Below, one piece after another: positions 41,840 to 53,213 of a stretch of DNA of 64,000 nucleotides; within the stretch, counting starts at the first letter, position 1, and the number at the start of each line of letters is the position of its first letter. The notes beneath the pieces are model-generated. The model had not been told where the DNA came from, ran no database searches, and saw only the letters and a program-made list of their open reading frames with translations. The DNA comes from Pelagophyceae sp. CCMP2097 (Eukaryota > Sar > Pelagophyceae). The position numbers and the translations under genes were made by a program. The stretch covers positions 484,646 through 548,645 of the forward strand of contig MU657179.1 of assembly GCA_026770575.1 (NCBI GenBank), in the 5' to 3' direction.

Positions 41840-44800
41840 TCATCCGAACCATCTTCGTTTTTTTTTCCGAGGCCGTATGTCGCCATCTTCGCTTTGCCCG
41901 TGATCCGCCGCAGTCGTCGGCCGTCGGGAGCCGTCGCGCGCCGGACGCGGGTCTGCGCGCTCCGTCGGCGGCCCCTCGTGCGCCGCGGCTCCCACAAAAG
42001 GTTCTCTTTCGTCGGCTGAGAGCAGTCGTAAGGCCGTCGCGTCGTCCCTGACGGTCGTCGCGGGTCGCACGACCGTTTCGGGTCGCACGGCCGTTTCGAC
42101 CCTGGCGACAGTTTCGGCGTGAAGTTCGCCCTCGAGCTTCATCGCCGAGATCTCGAGCTTCCTCGCCTTGCGGTACACCTTTTGCTCCTCCTTTGTGGAG
42201 GACCGGCGGCCGTGCTTGTCCATGGGGGTGTCGTACCTGGAGATGGCGTGGATCGAGAGGACGTCTCGAGTCCCTTCTCAGCCTCTCCAAAGGGGCGCAC
42301 CAGGGCTTGCCGTAGACGGGCGAATCTTCGGCGACGGGCGTCGGGGGACCAAAGTGGCCCTCGCGGAATTTTCTGGTCATTCCGATCGGTGGTTCGATTG
42401 ATGGAGCGGTTTCCTCGGCCGGCTCCGCGACTGCCGCCTTTAAGACGCCTCGTTGCACGGCGGCGTCGAAGAGGCCCGGCGCCTCGACGCGCGCCTGCGA
42501 GTAGGCCCAGACGAGCCTGACGAGTTCCTGATTCTTGAACGAGTGGACGCGGTCCCATTTCTGCGCCTCTTCCGCGACCTACCAGCAGCGCCTCGTCGCA
42601 ACCTCAAACAGTCGCATGCACCTCCGCACGCCGCGCCGAAGAGGCCCCGGCCCGTTCGACGGAGGAGGGCGCGCGCGGCTTTTGGGAGCACTCCGTCGCG
42701 GTGGCGGCCCTCTCGCGCCGTCGCTCCGCCGTCGCCCGGGTCCCCTGCCGCCGGACGCGGCGTTTCGCGGTGTCGAAGAGTTTGGAGTTTGCGCCGTCGG
42801 CGCCGATGGTGGCATAGGCATGGACAATCGAGGCCTGAAAACGAGACGTTCGACTGGCCGTCCGGCGGCCAGACGGCGCGCGCTCCGGCAGCCGGGGGAG
42901 AGGCTCCCCGCTCTGCCATCTTGCGAGCGGTACCCACACCTTGATCCTTTCGTGCCGCTCGTTCTCGTGACGATCCGGGTTTTGCCTTCCCAGGGCGCTG
43001 CAACGCACGAGATTCTCGTTTGTAAACGCGGGCAGCCATTTCGGCGCCTCGTGCGCCACGGCCGAGAAGAGGTGCGGCGCGGGCACGCCCGCGGTGGCAA
43101 ACGCCCAGGCGACGTTGGCCTGCGCGGCAACGGTTCGAAAAGGCGTCGAAACGCAAGTTGCAAAGACCGGAGGGCAGCGTCCAAAGGCCAGCGTCGCCGG
43201 CGTGCATCGATCCCCGCCGGTGACCGGGTTTCAGCGAGGACTCGCAGGCAGGACGCGGCCGTCTACGAGCTCCTGCGGCCCAAAGGCCAGAATCTTGCGC
43301 GCGCTCTCCTGGGCCACGGCCTCGAAGAGTTCCGGCGCTTCCACGCCCGCCGTCGCGAATGCCCAGGAAATGTTCGAAAGGGCTTGAGCATCAAAGTCTG
43401 ATATGATCTCTGTAGCCGCGGCCGCCAAAGCTTCAAACAGCGCCGGCGCTGCCACTTTTGCCTTTGCATAGGCCCACGCCGTGTTTGCCAAGCCCTGCGA
43501 GTTGAAATTTGGAATCTTCCTGACCGCTTCCGCCGCGACTGCTTTGAAGAGCGACGGCGCTAGGAAGCCCGCCTTTGCAAAGGCCCAGGCCGTGTTCGAG
43601 AGTTCCTGCGCGTTGAACTCCGCCATCTTCGTCGGGGCATGCGAAGAAACGGCTTTAAATAAAGACGGCGCGGAGACGCCCGCTCTCGCGTAGGCCCAGA
43701 CGGTGTTTGACGTTTCCTGAGGGTTGAAGAGCGACATTCTTCTCGAAGCCTCGCTGGCGATAGCGGCGTAAAAGTCGCGATCCGCCCAATCGCTCCCGGA
43801 CCCGCAGCCCGCGGTAGCAAAGGCCCACGCGATGTTGGCGAGCTCTTGACTGCCAAAGGTCGGGGCCTTTGTCGTGGCCTCGAGCGCGATGGCGCCAAAC
43901 CTGCGGTACGTCCCTCAAGGCGAAAGGAGGGTCTTCGACAAGGGGCCTTCTCGAGGTGAACCGCCGCGCTCGCCGGTGACGTGCGTGGTTGCCTCCCCGG
44001 AACCCGCACACTTGGACGTCTCTGGGGCCTCTGCGCTCACGCGTGGACGCGGCCTTTGCGCAGGTCTTTGTGGGAGGTGCAGTCGCCCTGGGTGGCAAAG
44101 GCCCAGGCCGTGTTGGCCAAAGCCTGGGAGTTGAACTTTGGCATCACCTCGGGCGCCGCCCGCGAAACGGCGGCGTACAGCGCCGGGTTTTCGAGGCCCG
44201 CCGTCGAAAAGGCCCAGACCAAGTTGGCGAGGTTCTGAGGCGCGAACCTAGGAAAGTGCACTGACCGGCAAGACTCTTTTGAAACACCGCCCGGGACCTT
44301 TGCGTCTCGAAGCTTGCGCTGGCTGCTCCTCGATTCCGGTATCCAGTCCACGACGCGGCTGACGGCGCGAGTCCATCTTCCATGCTGCTTCGACGGCGAT
44401 GACCTCGAAGAGCGCCGGGGCCTCGTAGCCTGCTTTGGCAAAAGCCCAGGCGGTGTTGGCCAAAGCCTGGGCATTGAACGTGGCGATTTTTTTGCGAGCC
44501 TCCTTTGAAATTGCGTCGAAGAGGAGCGTGGCCTCGACGCCGGCTTTTGCAAAGGCCCAGACGACGTTGGCGAGGCCCTGGGCCGTAAACGAAGATATCT
44601 TCTTCACCACCTCGTACGACACCGCTTTGAAGAGCAGCTTGGCGTCGACGCCCGATGTGGCAAAGGCCCAACAGACGTTTGTGAGGTTCTGAGGGTCGAA
44701 CTCGTGGAGCTTGGGTCTCGACGCGACGGCCACGGCCATGAACAAGGATTGCACTTGCACACTTCCGTGGCCAGCCTTGGCGCTGCCCCAGACGACGCTC

Positions 44801-46458
44801 GACAACTCGCGCGCCTCCCACTGAGCCTCGGCCCCGTCGGCGCGCGCCGTCTCCGCAGAAACGCTCGCCGCCGCGCGGTCCACGAGCCTGCGAGTGCAAT
44901 GTCACACGCCTCGCGGTCCAAGAAAGGGCTGACCTCTGCAGCCGCGGCCGCATTTGCGGCTCCAAGGACCGACTCAAGACGCCGACCTAGTCATCAGGGC
45001 GCGCACGGGTGTCCACTCGGCCCGTGTTGGATTGCATTCAGACGGACCTTGTGCATCGCCGTTGCGAGGTTGACGGCGTTGAAGCGTTCGCCGCTCGCCT
45101 CGAACAAGTCCAAGACTTGAGACGCATTTTCGCTCGACACGAGCTGCTTGTTGAAGGCAATCGTCACAGCGCGCGCGGCCCGCACGGGCTTCTGCGCTTT
45201 TATAGCCAACTGATCGTCCGCATCCTTGGAGCTCTTCAGGCGCACGCCGACGACGCGGCCGCCGAGCATCAAGTCCCCGTTTTCGACGACGGTGACGGCA
45301 CCTAGGCGGCGTATCGACGGGCGCACAGGCGACGACGGTACGGCGGTCGGTGGGCCCCTGTCCTCTGAAGAGGCCCTCCGGCGTTCATCAAGCCTCTGCG
45401 ACTCTGCGACGCGCGACTCCAAAGCCCACTCTGCCCTTCGACGGGTTTCCCGTAGCCTGCGCGGTCGCGCACTGACGTCGGACGTGTCAATCGTCGCAAT
45501 CGCGAAGCCTTGCGAGGCGCCGGCCGAAGCGCCGACGCGGACGCTGAGGACCTCGCTGCTGTAGTCGCCGAGCGCCGTGCGCACGTCGCCCGCCGTCGCG
45601 TGCGGCGGAACCTGGGGCGAAACGGTGCGGTACCGCGGGGCGACGGGACGGTGTGGCCGCGACGGTGCAACGGCCACGACCCCGGCAACCCCGCGCCTCG
45701 GAGCGACGGTTCGTGTTTTCCGACTCGTACGCGGGGCTCGACGTTGCGCAGGAAGAGGTCGGCGGTGTTTGGGAACCGTTTGGCCTTGATCTTCTTCGGT
45801 TGCGCGGGCACGACGATTTCGATTTCGAGCTTGAGGCGGTGAATCATTTTTCCGTTGTACTTTTTCTTAAACGCTTCCACGTCGGACCGCTCCACTTGGA
45901 CAATCGCAAACCCGCGAGACTTGCGCGTGTGCCGGTCCGGCGGCAAGTGCACGCCGCCGACCTGAATAGCCGGGTCAATGTGGAGAGGAAAGGCGCAGAG
46001 GGACGGGACGGTGCCGCAGGACGGTGCAGAGGGGCAGAGGGGCCGTCTATAGGGCCCGTGGACCGTGTCGGGTCCTTGTGAGGCCCGACTGCGGACCGCG
46101 TATGGACCGAGAGAACGTCTCGAGAGCCGTCTCTACGGCGGGTCGAGGGGACGCTGCGAGCCACGTCGACGTACCGCCGGAGGATGTACTGCACTTCTTC
46201 CGCGTTGTACCGCCTCGGCAGGTGGCGCACGAACATCCCGACGGGGTCGCGCGGCGCATCCGGGTCGCGCCGCGGGACCGCGGGGCTCTGGCCAAAAGGC
46301 GGCGGCCTCGCGGGCATGCGCACCGGTTGCGGGCCTTTGGGCGCGCGACGCAGGCCCGCGGCGAGCGCGACGCCGTCCGCATAGTCCTTCGCGTAATCCG
46401 ACACGGCGCGGCGCGCGGGCGGCGGCGGCACCGCGCGGCGCCCAAGGAGCCAAGCCAT
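41840..46458 (-). CDS. RRM-RRM-HPR protein without a RAP domain
   Basis: Multi-exon gene starting at ATG 46458 with a basic presequence-like N-terminus (MAWLLGRRAVPPPPARRAVS). RRM1 spans MFVRHLPRRYNAEEVQYILR, then after an intron SRGFAIVQVERSD. RRM2 begins DLFLRNV and continues GDVRTALGDYSSEVLSVRVG and QGFAIATID. The leader LFEASGERFNAVNLATAMHK is shared with the other two paralogues. About ten HPR repeats of the form LANTAWAFAKAGYEAPALFE follow to about 42450, separated by several introns. The last exons, joined by a GC-AG intron (42238-42282), encode a charged tail ending KKKRRWFG. No RAP domain is seen. Exon ends in 43.9-44.3 and 42.6-43.2 kb are approximate. Likely organellar RNA-binding protein. 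Confidence 0.7.
42238..42282 (-). other. GC-AG intron in the RRM-HPR gene
   Basis: The exon ending WCAPLE and the exon beginning YDTPMDKHGRR join in phase only by removing a 45-bp segment that starts GCTGAG and ends CCAG on the minus strand. Confidence 0.55.
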
Positions 46459-47340
46459 CAGACCGTGCCTTTGAGAATGTGCAGAGCACCCGAGGCTCCC
46501 TTTTGAAACTGGGCCGCGGCAGTGCCGCCGGCGAGGAGGCGCCAAGGCCGGCGCGGATCGCACTGATATCGACCGGCGACCCACAGTCCTGCTCAAGGTG
46601 CGCGATCGAACGGAGAATGTAGGAATTCCTAGGGCTTCGCCAAAGGGTGGTTGAAGATTTGATCAATTAATAATGTTCAGACGTTTTGGTGATGCGAGGA
46701 CCGACGGCCGGGAAGCCGGCGCAGCGATGCAAGTCAAAGGACGGGGCTTGTCCCTTGAGGCGTGGGCGCGGGACCACCATGTGCCTATCCGCATTCAAGT
46801 TGCCCTTCAAACATGGACCCCGATCTACAACAGCGGCGCAAAGCCCTCGCAAGTGCCTTTCAATCTTGCGATCCCACAGCAGCCGAGGGAGCACTCGACG
46901 TTTGCTCTGTCCGCCCGATTCCGGTTGCGTTCTGAAGTCCGCTTCAAAGCCTGTGGGGAGGAATTTGAAATCGCGATTAAGAATGGATTTTATTTTATTT
47001 TAAAATTTCTTGTAGCGCGCGCCTAGTCCGCGGGAGCGCTCCGGCGGCGTCCGCGACCAGCCACTCGGACAAGCGCGCCGAAGTCATTTTTGAACACGCC
47101 ATAAAATCTCTCTCTTCAATTCCTCCCCACAGCCTGACGTAGGAATCCTATAGGAACTAGGCTGGGCGCCAGCCCGGCTGCATATAAGGAATCCGAAAGG
47201 TTGCGAAGGGAAAAAAGTTTTGCGGTGTAATTTAAGTCCGTTGGAAGTCCATAAGGCCGCAGACCGCAATCCTTTAGACCGCAAAAATTCCGTATATTCA
47301 GGCTCTAAGCTGCATAGAATAGAACTCACATTAAGAACCA
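46459..47340. other. Intergenic region becoming AT-rich
   Basis: Upstream of the RRM-HPR gene. It has a GTAGGAATTCCTA motif at 46619-46631. From about 46950 the base composition becomes clearly AT-rich, unlike the flanks. A 117-codon plus-strand frame at 46673-47026 has no recognisable motif. Confidence 0.5.
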
Positions 47341-47479
47341 GGTCAGATTAAGAACCGACGAAAAAATCGACAAAAGACGTTCAATATCTCAATAAGGCAT
47401 TTATAAGACCCAATTAAAATCCATTAAATCCTTTATTGGGATATTATCCGGCTCCAGGGGCCCGGTTCTTAATCTGACC
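47341..47479. mobile_element. MITE-like palindromic element
   Basis: Perfect 16-bp terminal inverted repeats, GGTCAGATTAAGAACC at 47341-47356 and its complement at 47464-47479. A second pair of complementary arms lies inside (AATATCTCAATAAGG and its imperfect complement). The element is 139 bp, AT-rich and non-coding. No clear target-site duplication was found. Confidence 0.65.
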
Positions 47480-47654
47480 GGCGTTTTTTTAGGAACCGAT
47501 GGTCGGTCCGGACTCTGCCTATGCTAAATTTCTCTCAGAGGTCTTCCACGGACGCCTTGATTGGGGGGTGGAAGGAGGGGACCTAGGCGCGTCCCCTGGC
47601 AGCGTCAAAACCGCTATTAACGGCATATTCCGGCCTCTGATTTTTTTCCCGCTT

Positions 47655-48339
47655 NNNNNNNNNNNNNNNNNNNNNNNNNNNNNNNNNNNNNNNNNNNNNN
47701 NNNNNNNNNNNNNNNNNNNNNNNNNNNNNNNNNNNNNNNNNNNNNNNNNNNNNNNNNNNNNNNNNNNNNNNNNNNNNNNNNNNNNNNNNNNNNNNNNNNN
47801 NNNNNNNNNNNNNNNNNNNNNNNNNNNNNNNNNNNNNNNNNNNNNNNNNNNNNNNNNNNNNNNNNNNNNNNNNNNNNNNNNNNNNNNNNNNNNNNNNNNN
47901 NNNNNNNNNNNNNNNNNNNNNNNNNNNNNNNNNNNNNNNNNNNNNNNNNNNNNNNNNNNNNNNNNNNNNNNNNNNNNNNNNNNNNNNNNNNNNNNNNNNN
48001 NNNNNNNNNNNNNNNNNNNNNNNNNNNNNNNNNNNNNNNNNNNNNNNNNNNNNNNNNNNNNNNNNNNNNNNNNNNNNNNNNNNNNNNNNNNNNNNNNNNN
48101 NNNNNNNNNNNNNNNNNNNNNNNNNNNNNNNNNNNNNNNNNNNNNNNNNNNNNNNNNNNNNNNNNNNNNNNNNNNNNNNNNNNNNNNNNNNNNNNNNNNN
48201 NNNNNNNNNNNNNNNNNNNNNNNNNNNNNNNNNNNNNNNNNNNNNNNNNNNNNNNNNNNNNNNNNNNNNNNNNNNNNNNNNNNNNNNNNNNNNNNNNNNN
48301 NNNNNNNNNNNNNNNNNNNNNNNNNNNNNNNNNNNNNNN
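47655..48339. other. Assembly gap (685 N)
   Basis: Unresolved bases in the repeat-rich island; frames across it are artefacts. Confidence 0.99.
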
Positions 48340-48455
48340 CTGAAGAACCCCCAGACGCATCGGCGCCCGAGCTCCGTCAAGGCGAGGAGCGGTAAGAGAG
48401 CCTCCGGGATGATGCGGAGCATCTCTGTACTGCCCAAAGCGTACGGCGGCACCTG
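48340..48455 (-). pseudogene. Orphan exon resembling an EXS domain C-terminus
   Basis: After an acceptor-like TTTCAG, the minus strand reads VPPYALGSTEMLRIIPEALL then ALTELGRRCVWGFFR, running into the gap. The last part resembles the EXS segment EILRRIVWAVFR of the complete gene at 25-26.6 kb. The upstream exons expected at 48460-48970 are not visible, only repeats. It is either a gene fragment or a gene largely lost in the gap. Confidence 0.4.
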
Positions 48456-48479
48456 AAATCACGGCGTTTGGCGTCGTCC

Positions 48480-48715
48480 GACGCGTAAGGGGGGCGTGGC
48501 GCAGACGGACCGGGCCTCGGGAGCCACGGTCCACGCGACGTTTCGAGGGGCCGCCTCGAGTGGTATTCTCATAGGGCCGTTTAAAGAGATTCGAGGGGCC
48601 GGCAAGAGGAGCCTTCTTCAGGGGCAAACTTGAGGGGCCGTCCAAAGGCGCCGTTTCGAGGTGCCGTCACGGTTTCGAGGGGCCATCTCGAGGGGCCGTC
48701 TCGCAGTCACACTCA
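48480..48715. repeat. Degenerate GAGGGGCC-type repeats
   Basis: Many imperfect copies of (TTTC)GAGGGGCCGTC. The same core recurs in introns of the PPEF gene (near 50760 and 51050-51150) and in an intron of the RRM-HPR gene near 46030-46060. Confidence 0.6.
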
Positions 48716-48751
48716 GGATGAGGGCCTATGATCGCAGGCGGTTTCGAGAGC

Positions 48752-48871
48752 GTGGCAGGCACCGACCCATAGTTAATATGCACATGCGAGGAACGGAGCC
48801 GCCGCAGGTGATGTTCTGAAAACGGGTCGATTGCGAGGTGCTCCCGGCGAGCTCCGTTGGGCGGCCGCGGC
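48752..48871. repeat. Dispersed repeat, copy B
   Basis: Partner of 41326-41423 in the same orientation. The shared ends are GTGGCAGGCACCGACCCA and GTTGGGCGGCCGCGG; copy B carries small insertions. Confidence 0.8.
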
Positions 48872-48970
48872 GCGGCGCGGCACGTCGTCGTCGCGGCGCG
48901 TCGTCGTCGCGGGCGCATCGTCGTCGCGATTCCATCGTCGTCGCCTTTGCGACGCCGTTTTCCAGCCGCT

Positions 48971-51900
48971 TCAGCTGTTGGTGGTGGCTGCGCCGGCGTT
49001 TGCGCGCGACTCTGCGATCTGGCGGCAGAAGGCGTTGCCGGCCATGTTGTTCTTCATGTTCAACTTGCCGACGGCGGAGCACGACCGCACGCGGCGGCTC
49101 TCCGAATCGACTTGTGCCTTTGGCCCCGAGCCCTTGCGCGCGCCGCGCTTCTTGATGACGACGCTGAGCGCGCGCGGCCGGAGTCGCTGCGGCTTCGCGG
49201 CCGGCGCGACGGACCGCGGCGAGTCCCGCGGCGACAGCGTTTCGGCGTCGTCGCCGTCGTCTTCGCTGCAAGCGCCGTCGGCGTAGTACCTCTCCGGCAG
49301 CCCGCCCGGCCCGAGGATTACCATCTCCTCGTCGGACTCGCCGCGGTCCTTTGAAGTGTCGAGGCACTCGAATCGGACGGAGTTGAGGAACGCGACGAAG
49401 GAGATTTTTCCAGTCTTGCGCGGGTCCAGCTGCTGCAGCAGGAACGCCTTGTCCGCGGCGGCCATGGGCGACCCTTGGGCCAAGTCGAGGTAGCCGCAGG
49501 CGTCGTCGAACTCTGCCGCAGAGACGGTGCCGGACCCGGTCTGGTCTAGCAAGCGGAAGCAGGCTTCCAACTCAGGAAGCATCTTGTAGATGTACTCTGG
49601 GATCGGGACCTCCATCGAGGTCCCGACGCTCTTGAACGACGCCCGAAGCTCCTCCATGAACGACGCGTAGTCGACGACCTTTCTGCCTTCCGATTCGCGC
49701 AACTCGATAAAGTCCGGTCGGAGGTGCAGCCACGGCAGCTTGATCGTGATCACGCGCTCCATGATCGAAGCCCAGACGAAGAGGTCCAGCTCGCCCGACT
49801 GGTCCACGTCGGCGGCCTCGAACTCCGCCGCCAGCTGCGTCTTGTACCTTGAAGCGTGACAGTATGACGACGACCCGGCGTGTCACTCTGTCAACTCTCG
49901 GAGGGCGGTGGACGCGGCGTCTTCACTCGTAGAGGATCAAGCGGACACGCTCGACGGAGGCCTTTGCATTTTGCGGCGCGCGCGTCGGGGCAGGGGAGCC
50001 GTCCTGCGGTAGGACGTCGTCGACGACAAACTGGTGTAGAGTCACAGAAGACTTGAAGGCCATCGTCTCCGAGCCTACACGAATCCTTCGGAAGGCGAGG
50101 ACAGTGGAGGAGGGTCCTTTCGAGGCCGAAAAGGACCGTAGAAGAGCACGCACCCTTCATCACGGCAGAGAGCTTGGCAAACGCGCCCCAATTAGATTCG
50201 CCGGCGTAGTAATTCGACGCGCTGAAGAGCGTCATGCACTTGTCCCCATGGTGCAGCTCGTACCCAAACTCGCAGCACTCGTGGCTTCGGATGACTTCGT
50301 TCAACCCCTCGTGCTTGAGCCATAAAGCAGTATAGTCGGGCCCCCAGCATGCTCCCGCGCCCCTCTTCGCGTTGGCCTGGATGCCGGCCTCCTTTTGCGG
50401 GTCGCTCCAAACCGCGTCCATCAAAGCCTCCCAGTCGCAGTGCTTCACGTCACCATAGTCGCGGCCCTCCCAAAGCTCGCCGGGCACGCCTAGAGAGCGG
50501 CGTGGGGGGGGGGCGCTCCATGGTTTACAGGTCTCGCCCCGGCGCGCCTCCTCTGATGCCGCTCCGTTTGTGTGATTTTCCGTCCTCGACGCACCCTGGA
50601 GCGTCTTAAAGTGGTGCCGAGGAACGTCCCCCAGGAACTTCAACGAGTAGCGCCCCAAGCCGCCGTGCACCACAAACGTCGACTGGTCCACGACGCAGGC
50701 GATGGGGAGGAAGGCAAAGACTTCCGCGAATAACTCCGCGATCCTATTCGAAGGTGTACTCGAGGGGCCTTTTCGAAAAAGGAGACGGTTCCGCCTATTC
50801 TGAAAAGGGCGCACTCGACGCCCTCGTCTTCCGGATATTTCGCAAAGATCTCGTCGGTGAAGCCGTACGTGTCGCAGACGGAGTAGTCTTCGTGGTTGCC
50901 TCGGTTGATTCGCACGCAAGAAGGGTCGGCGACGGCGAGGCCGAAGAGGATGACGCAAATCTCCAGCGAGTGCGTCCCGCGGTCCACGAGGTCGCCGTTG
51001 AAGATGTACCTTTCAAGACCGTCGAAGGGCCCTATCCTCTGGGCAGGGACTCGAGGGACTCGAGGGGCCGCGTCCAAGGGACCGCGTCCAGTGATAGCGT
51101 CGAGGGACGAGGGACCACTTCTTTGGGACCAGGGACATCGTCGAGGGACCCCCGACGACTTTTGAGGAGACGAAAGGCGTCTCGGTTTCGGGACGCCGGG
51201 ACAAGCGGGTTGGTAGCTGAAGGCATGCCGTTTTGTTGAAAGATCATCTCCAGGTCCCGCAGCTGCCCGTGCAAGTCGCCCACGATAGTCACGCACTGCG
51301 ACACCGCCGTCGAGACGTGGACGACGTTGGGCGCCGGTTGAAGGACTCGGAGGTACGAAGCCAAAACTTGCAGGACGTGCTTGTGGTGCAGGTGCGGGAC
51401 CACCTTCGGCTTGGCGCGCCGCGAGAAGATGCCCGCCGTGGAAGCCATCAAAGCTTGCGACGCCTCGAACCGGATCTATGCCGGTGGTCGGTTTCGCACT
51501 GGCAAGCATGCGGCGCACCTTTTGGAAGTAAAACGTGGAGAGAGCGTAGACCGAGTCCATGGTGATGTCCTTTGGCAGCGACGGGCCCTCGTACCTGCGC
51601 CGTTTCGTTCCCCGAGCGACAAAGGCCTGGGCTGCGTTTCCACCGTGACGGTCCGGGTTTCCCTGACTCGCATCGCCGGCGCGGCGGCGCGCGAAAACTC
51701 CACCTCGATGTCGTGCGGCCAGCCCTCGCGCATGCGCTGGTCGAACTTCGTCTCGCGCGACTAAGGGCGTTGATGCAGGGCGCCGGTGCGGCAGAGGCGG
51801 TGCGGGAGAGGCCACTCGGGACGCTTGCGAGGACTTTTGAGGACCAAGGAGCCGTCCGAGGCGGGCGTGGGGCGCCCCCGGGGGTGGTTCCTTGCAGAGG

Positions 51901-52612
51901 CGTCTCCCTTTCGATTGCTGGTTTGGGCGCTGGACTTTGCGTTTGCATGCTTGTGGTGCATGCCTTGGATGATTGTCGGGTAGTTCTTCACAAGCTTGGA
52001 AATAAACTTGGACATGTGCAGCTTGCGCTGCTCAAACTCCTTCTCCATCTCGCCAGACACGGAAAGGTCGAGCTTGCATTTTTCGTCTTCGAGCTTCTCC
52101 TCAGAGCGGACCGACATGCGCGCGGACTTCCGCCGCGCCGCCGCCAGCAGCGCCTCCGCGAGGGGCCCGCGGTCCTCCGGTTCGACGCAGGCCAGGCGGT
52201 CGTCGAATTGCGTCTCGGCGTCGCTCTTGTCGGCGTCGCTTTTGTCCGTGGCGTCACCGTCGGACTCCGACACGTCGGTCGCATTGCCGTCGGACTCGGA
52301 CTCGCCGTCGCGCCACCGGATCTGCGCGAGCTTCGCCGTCGCGACGGCGCTCGTCTTGCGTCTGCGCATCATCGCCGGCGTCGGGTTGCCGTTTTCGACG
52401 GGTGGGACGACCCGCAGCTTCGAGAGGAAAGACGCTCTAGATTGCACGACGGGTAAAGGCGCGTGCGAGAGGAACTGCTGCCGCGTCACGACGCCGGCCT
52501 GCTGCGCCGCCTCAAAGGCGCCGGCGTGCTGCTGCTCGACCCACGCTTCACCCGCCGCGCGCTGCGCAGCCGCGCGGTCCATGGTGGCCGGTATAGACGC
52601 GGAAGTGCCCAT
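48971..52612 (-). CDS. EF-hand Ser/Thr protein phosphatase (PPEF-like)
   Basis: PPP-family phosphatase with calcium-binding hands. The start at ATG 52612 gives MGTSAS, a possible N-myristoylation signal. The N-terminal region is disordered and rich in Ser/Asp. Catalytic motifs follow across several exons: CVTIVGDLHGQLRDLE, YIFNGDLVDRG, RINRGNHEDYSVC, FVVHGGLGRYS, then GDKCMTLFSASNYYAGESN. Two C-terminal EF-hands: DQTGSGTVSAAE is canonical; DPRKTGKISFVA lacks the final Glu and may bind weakly. A basic tail ends the protein. Introns near 51750, 51500, 51230-51010, 50820-50740, 50550-50480 and 50150-49840 are needed; exact ends are approximate. Divergent from PI4K gamma. Confidence 0.85.
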
Positions 52613-53213
52613 GCCGCTCGCCGGCCGCTCCGAAAGGGCGGGGCGTCGACGCCGTCTGCGCGCTAGACGCGCTCACCGGGACGCGCGCCGGCCGGAAGAC
52701 ATGAAGAACCCGATGTGGATTAGCCACCACCCGTAGACTCGTGCAGAAAAAGAGCCGAAAAAGATCTCTCTCTTTTCGATTTCCTGGGAAACTGCAGCTG
52801 GTTTGTGAAATGATTTTGCGTCTTAGCACGTTTGCCACGTGCAGCCACTTAAAGCCACCCGTTGCTCGAGCCGTTTCCGCCGTTTGCTTTTTCACTGGTC
52901 GACGGTCGGCGATCTTTACACAAGGAGAGACGACGCCACCCGCGTTCGGACGCGTGCCGTTCGCGCCGGGCGCGGCGCGGAGTTCGCACGCCATTAAACA
53001 AAGTATACCTCTCCATATTATGCGCCTCTCTTCTACACTTCAGCTTTTGCCGCGCGCCCGCGACCCATTAAGCATTGCGACTTCCCATCGTTCCGCGGGC
53101 AGATGACCTCTCTTTTCTTTTAGACGACTTCTTTTCATTTCTTACTTCAGCCAGAACGAGGGCCAAACGACAGGAGCGCGCGAAGACGGGCGGCGCGCGC
53201 TGGCGCAACTGCG
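52613..53213. promoter_or_regulatory. Divergent promoter region between PPEF-like and PI4K gamma genes
   Basis: A 601-bp spacer between two start codons pointing away from each other. It includes AT-richer segments near 52985-53045 and 53110-53150. No specific binding site is claimed. Confidence 0.4.

Noticed and set aside
47499..48645. Long frames across the second N run
   Set aside because: Same artefact. Only the 116-bp EXS-like stretch next to the gap has any support.
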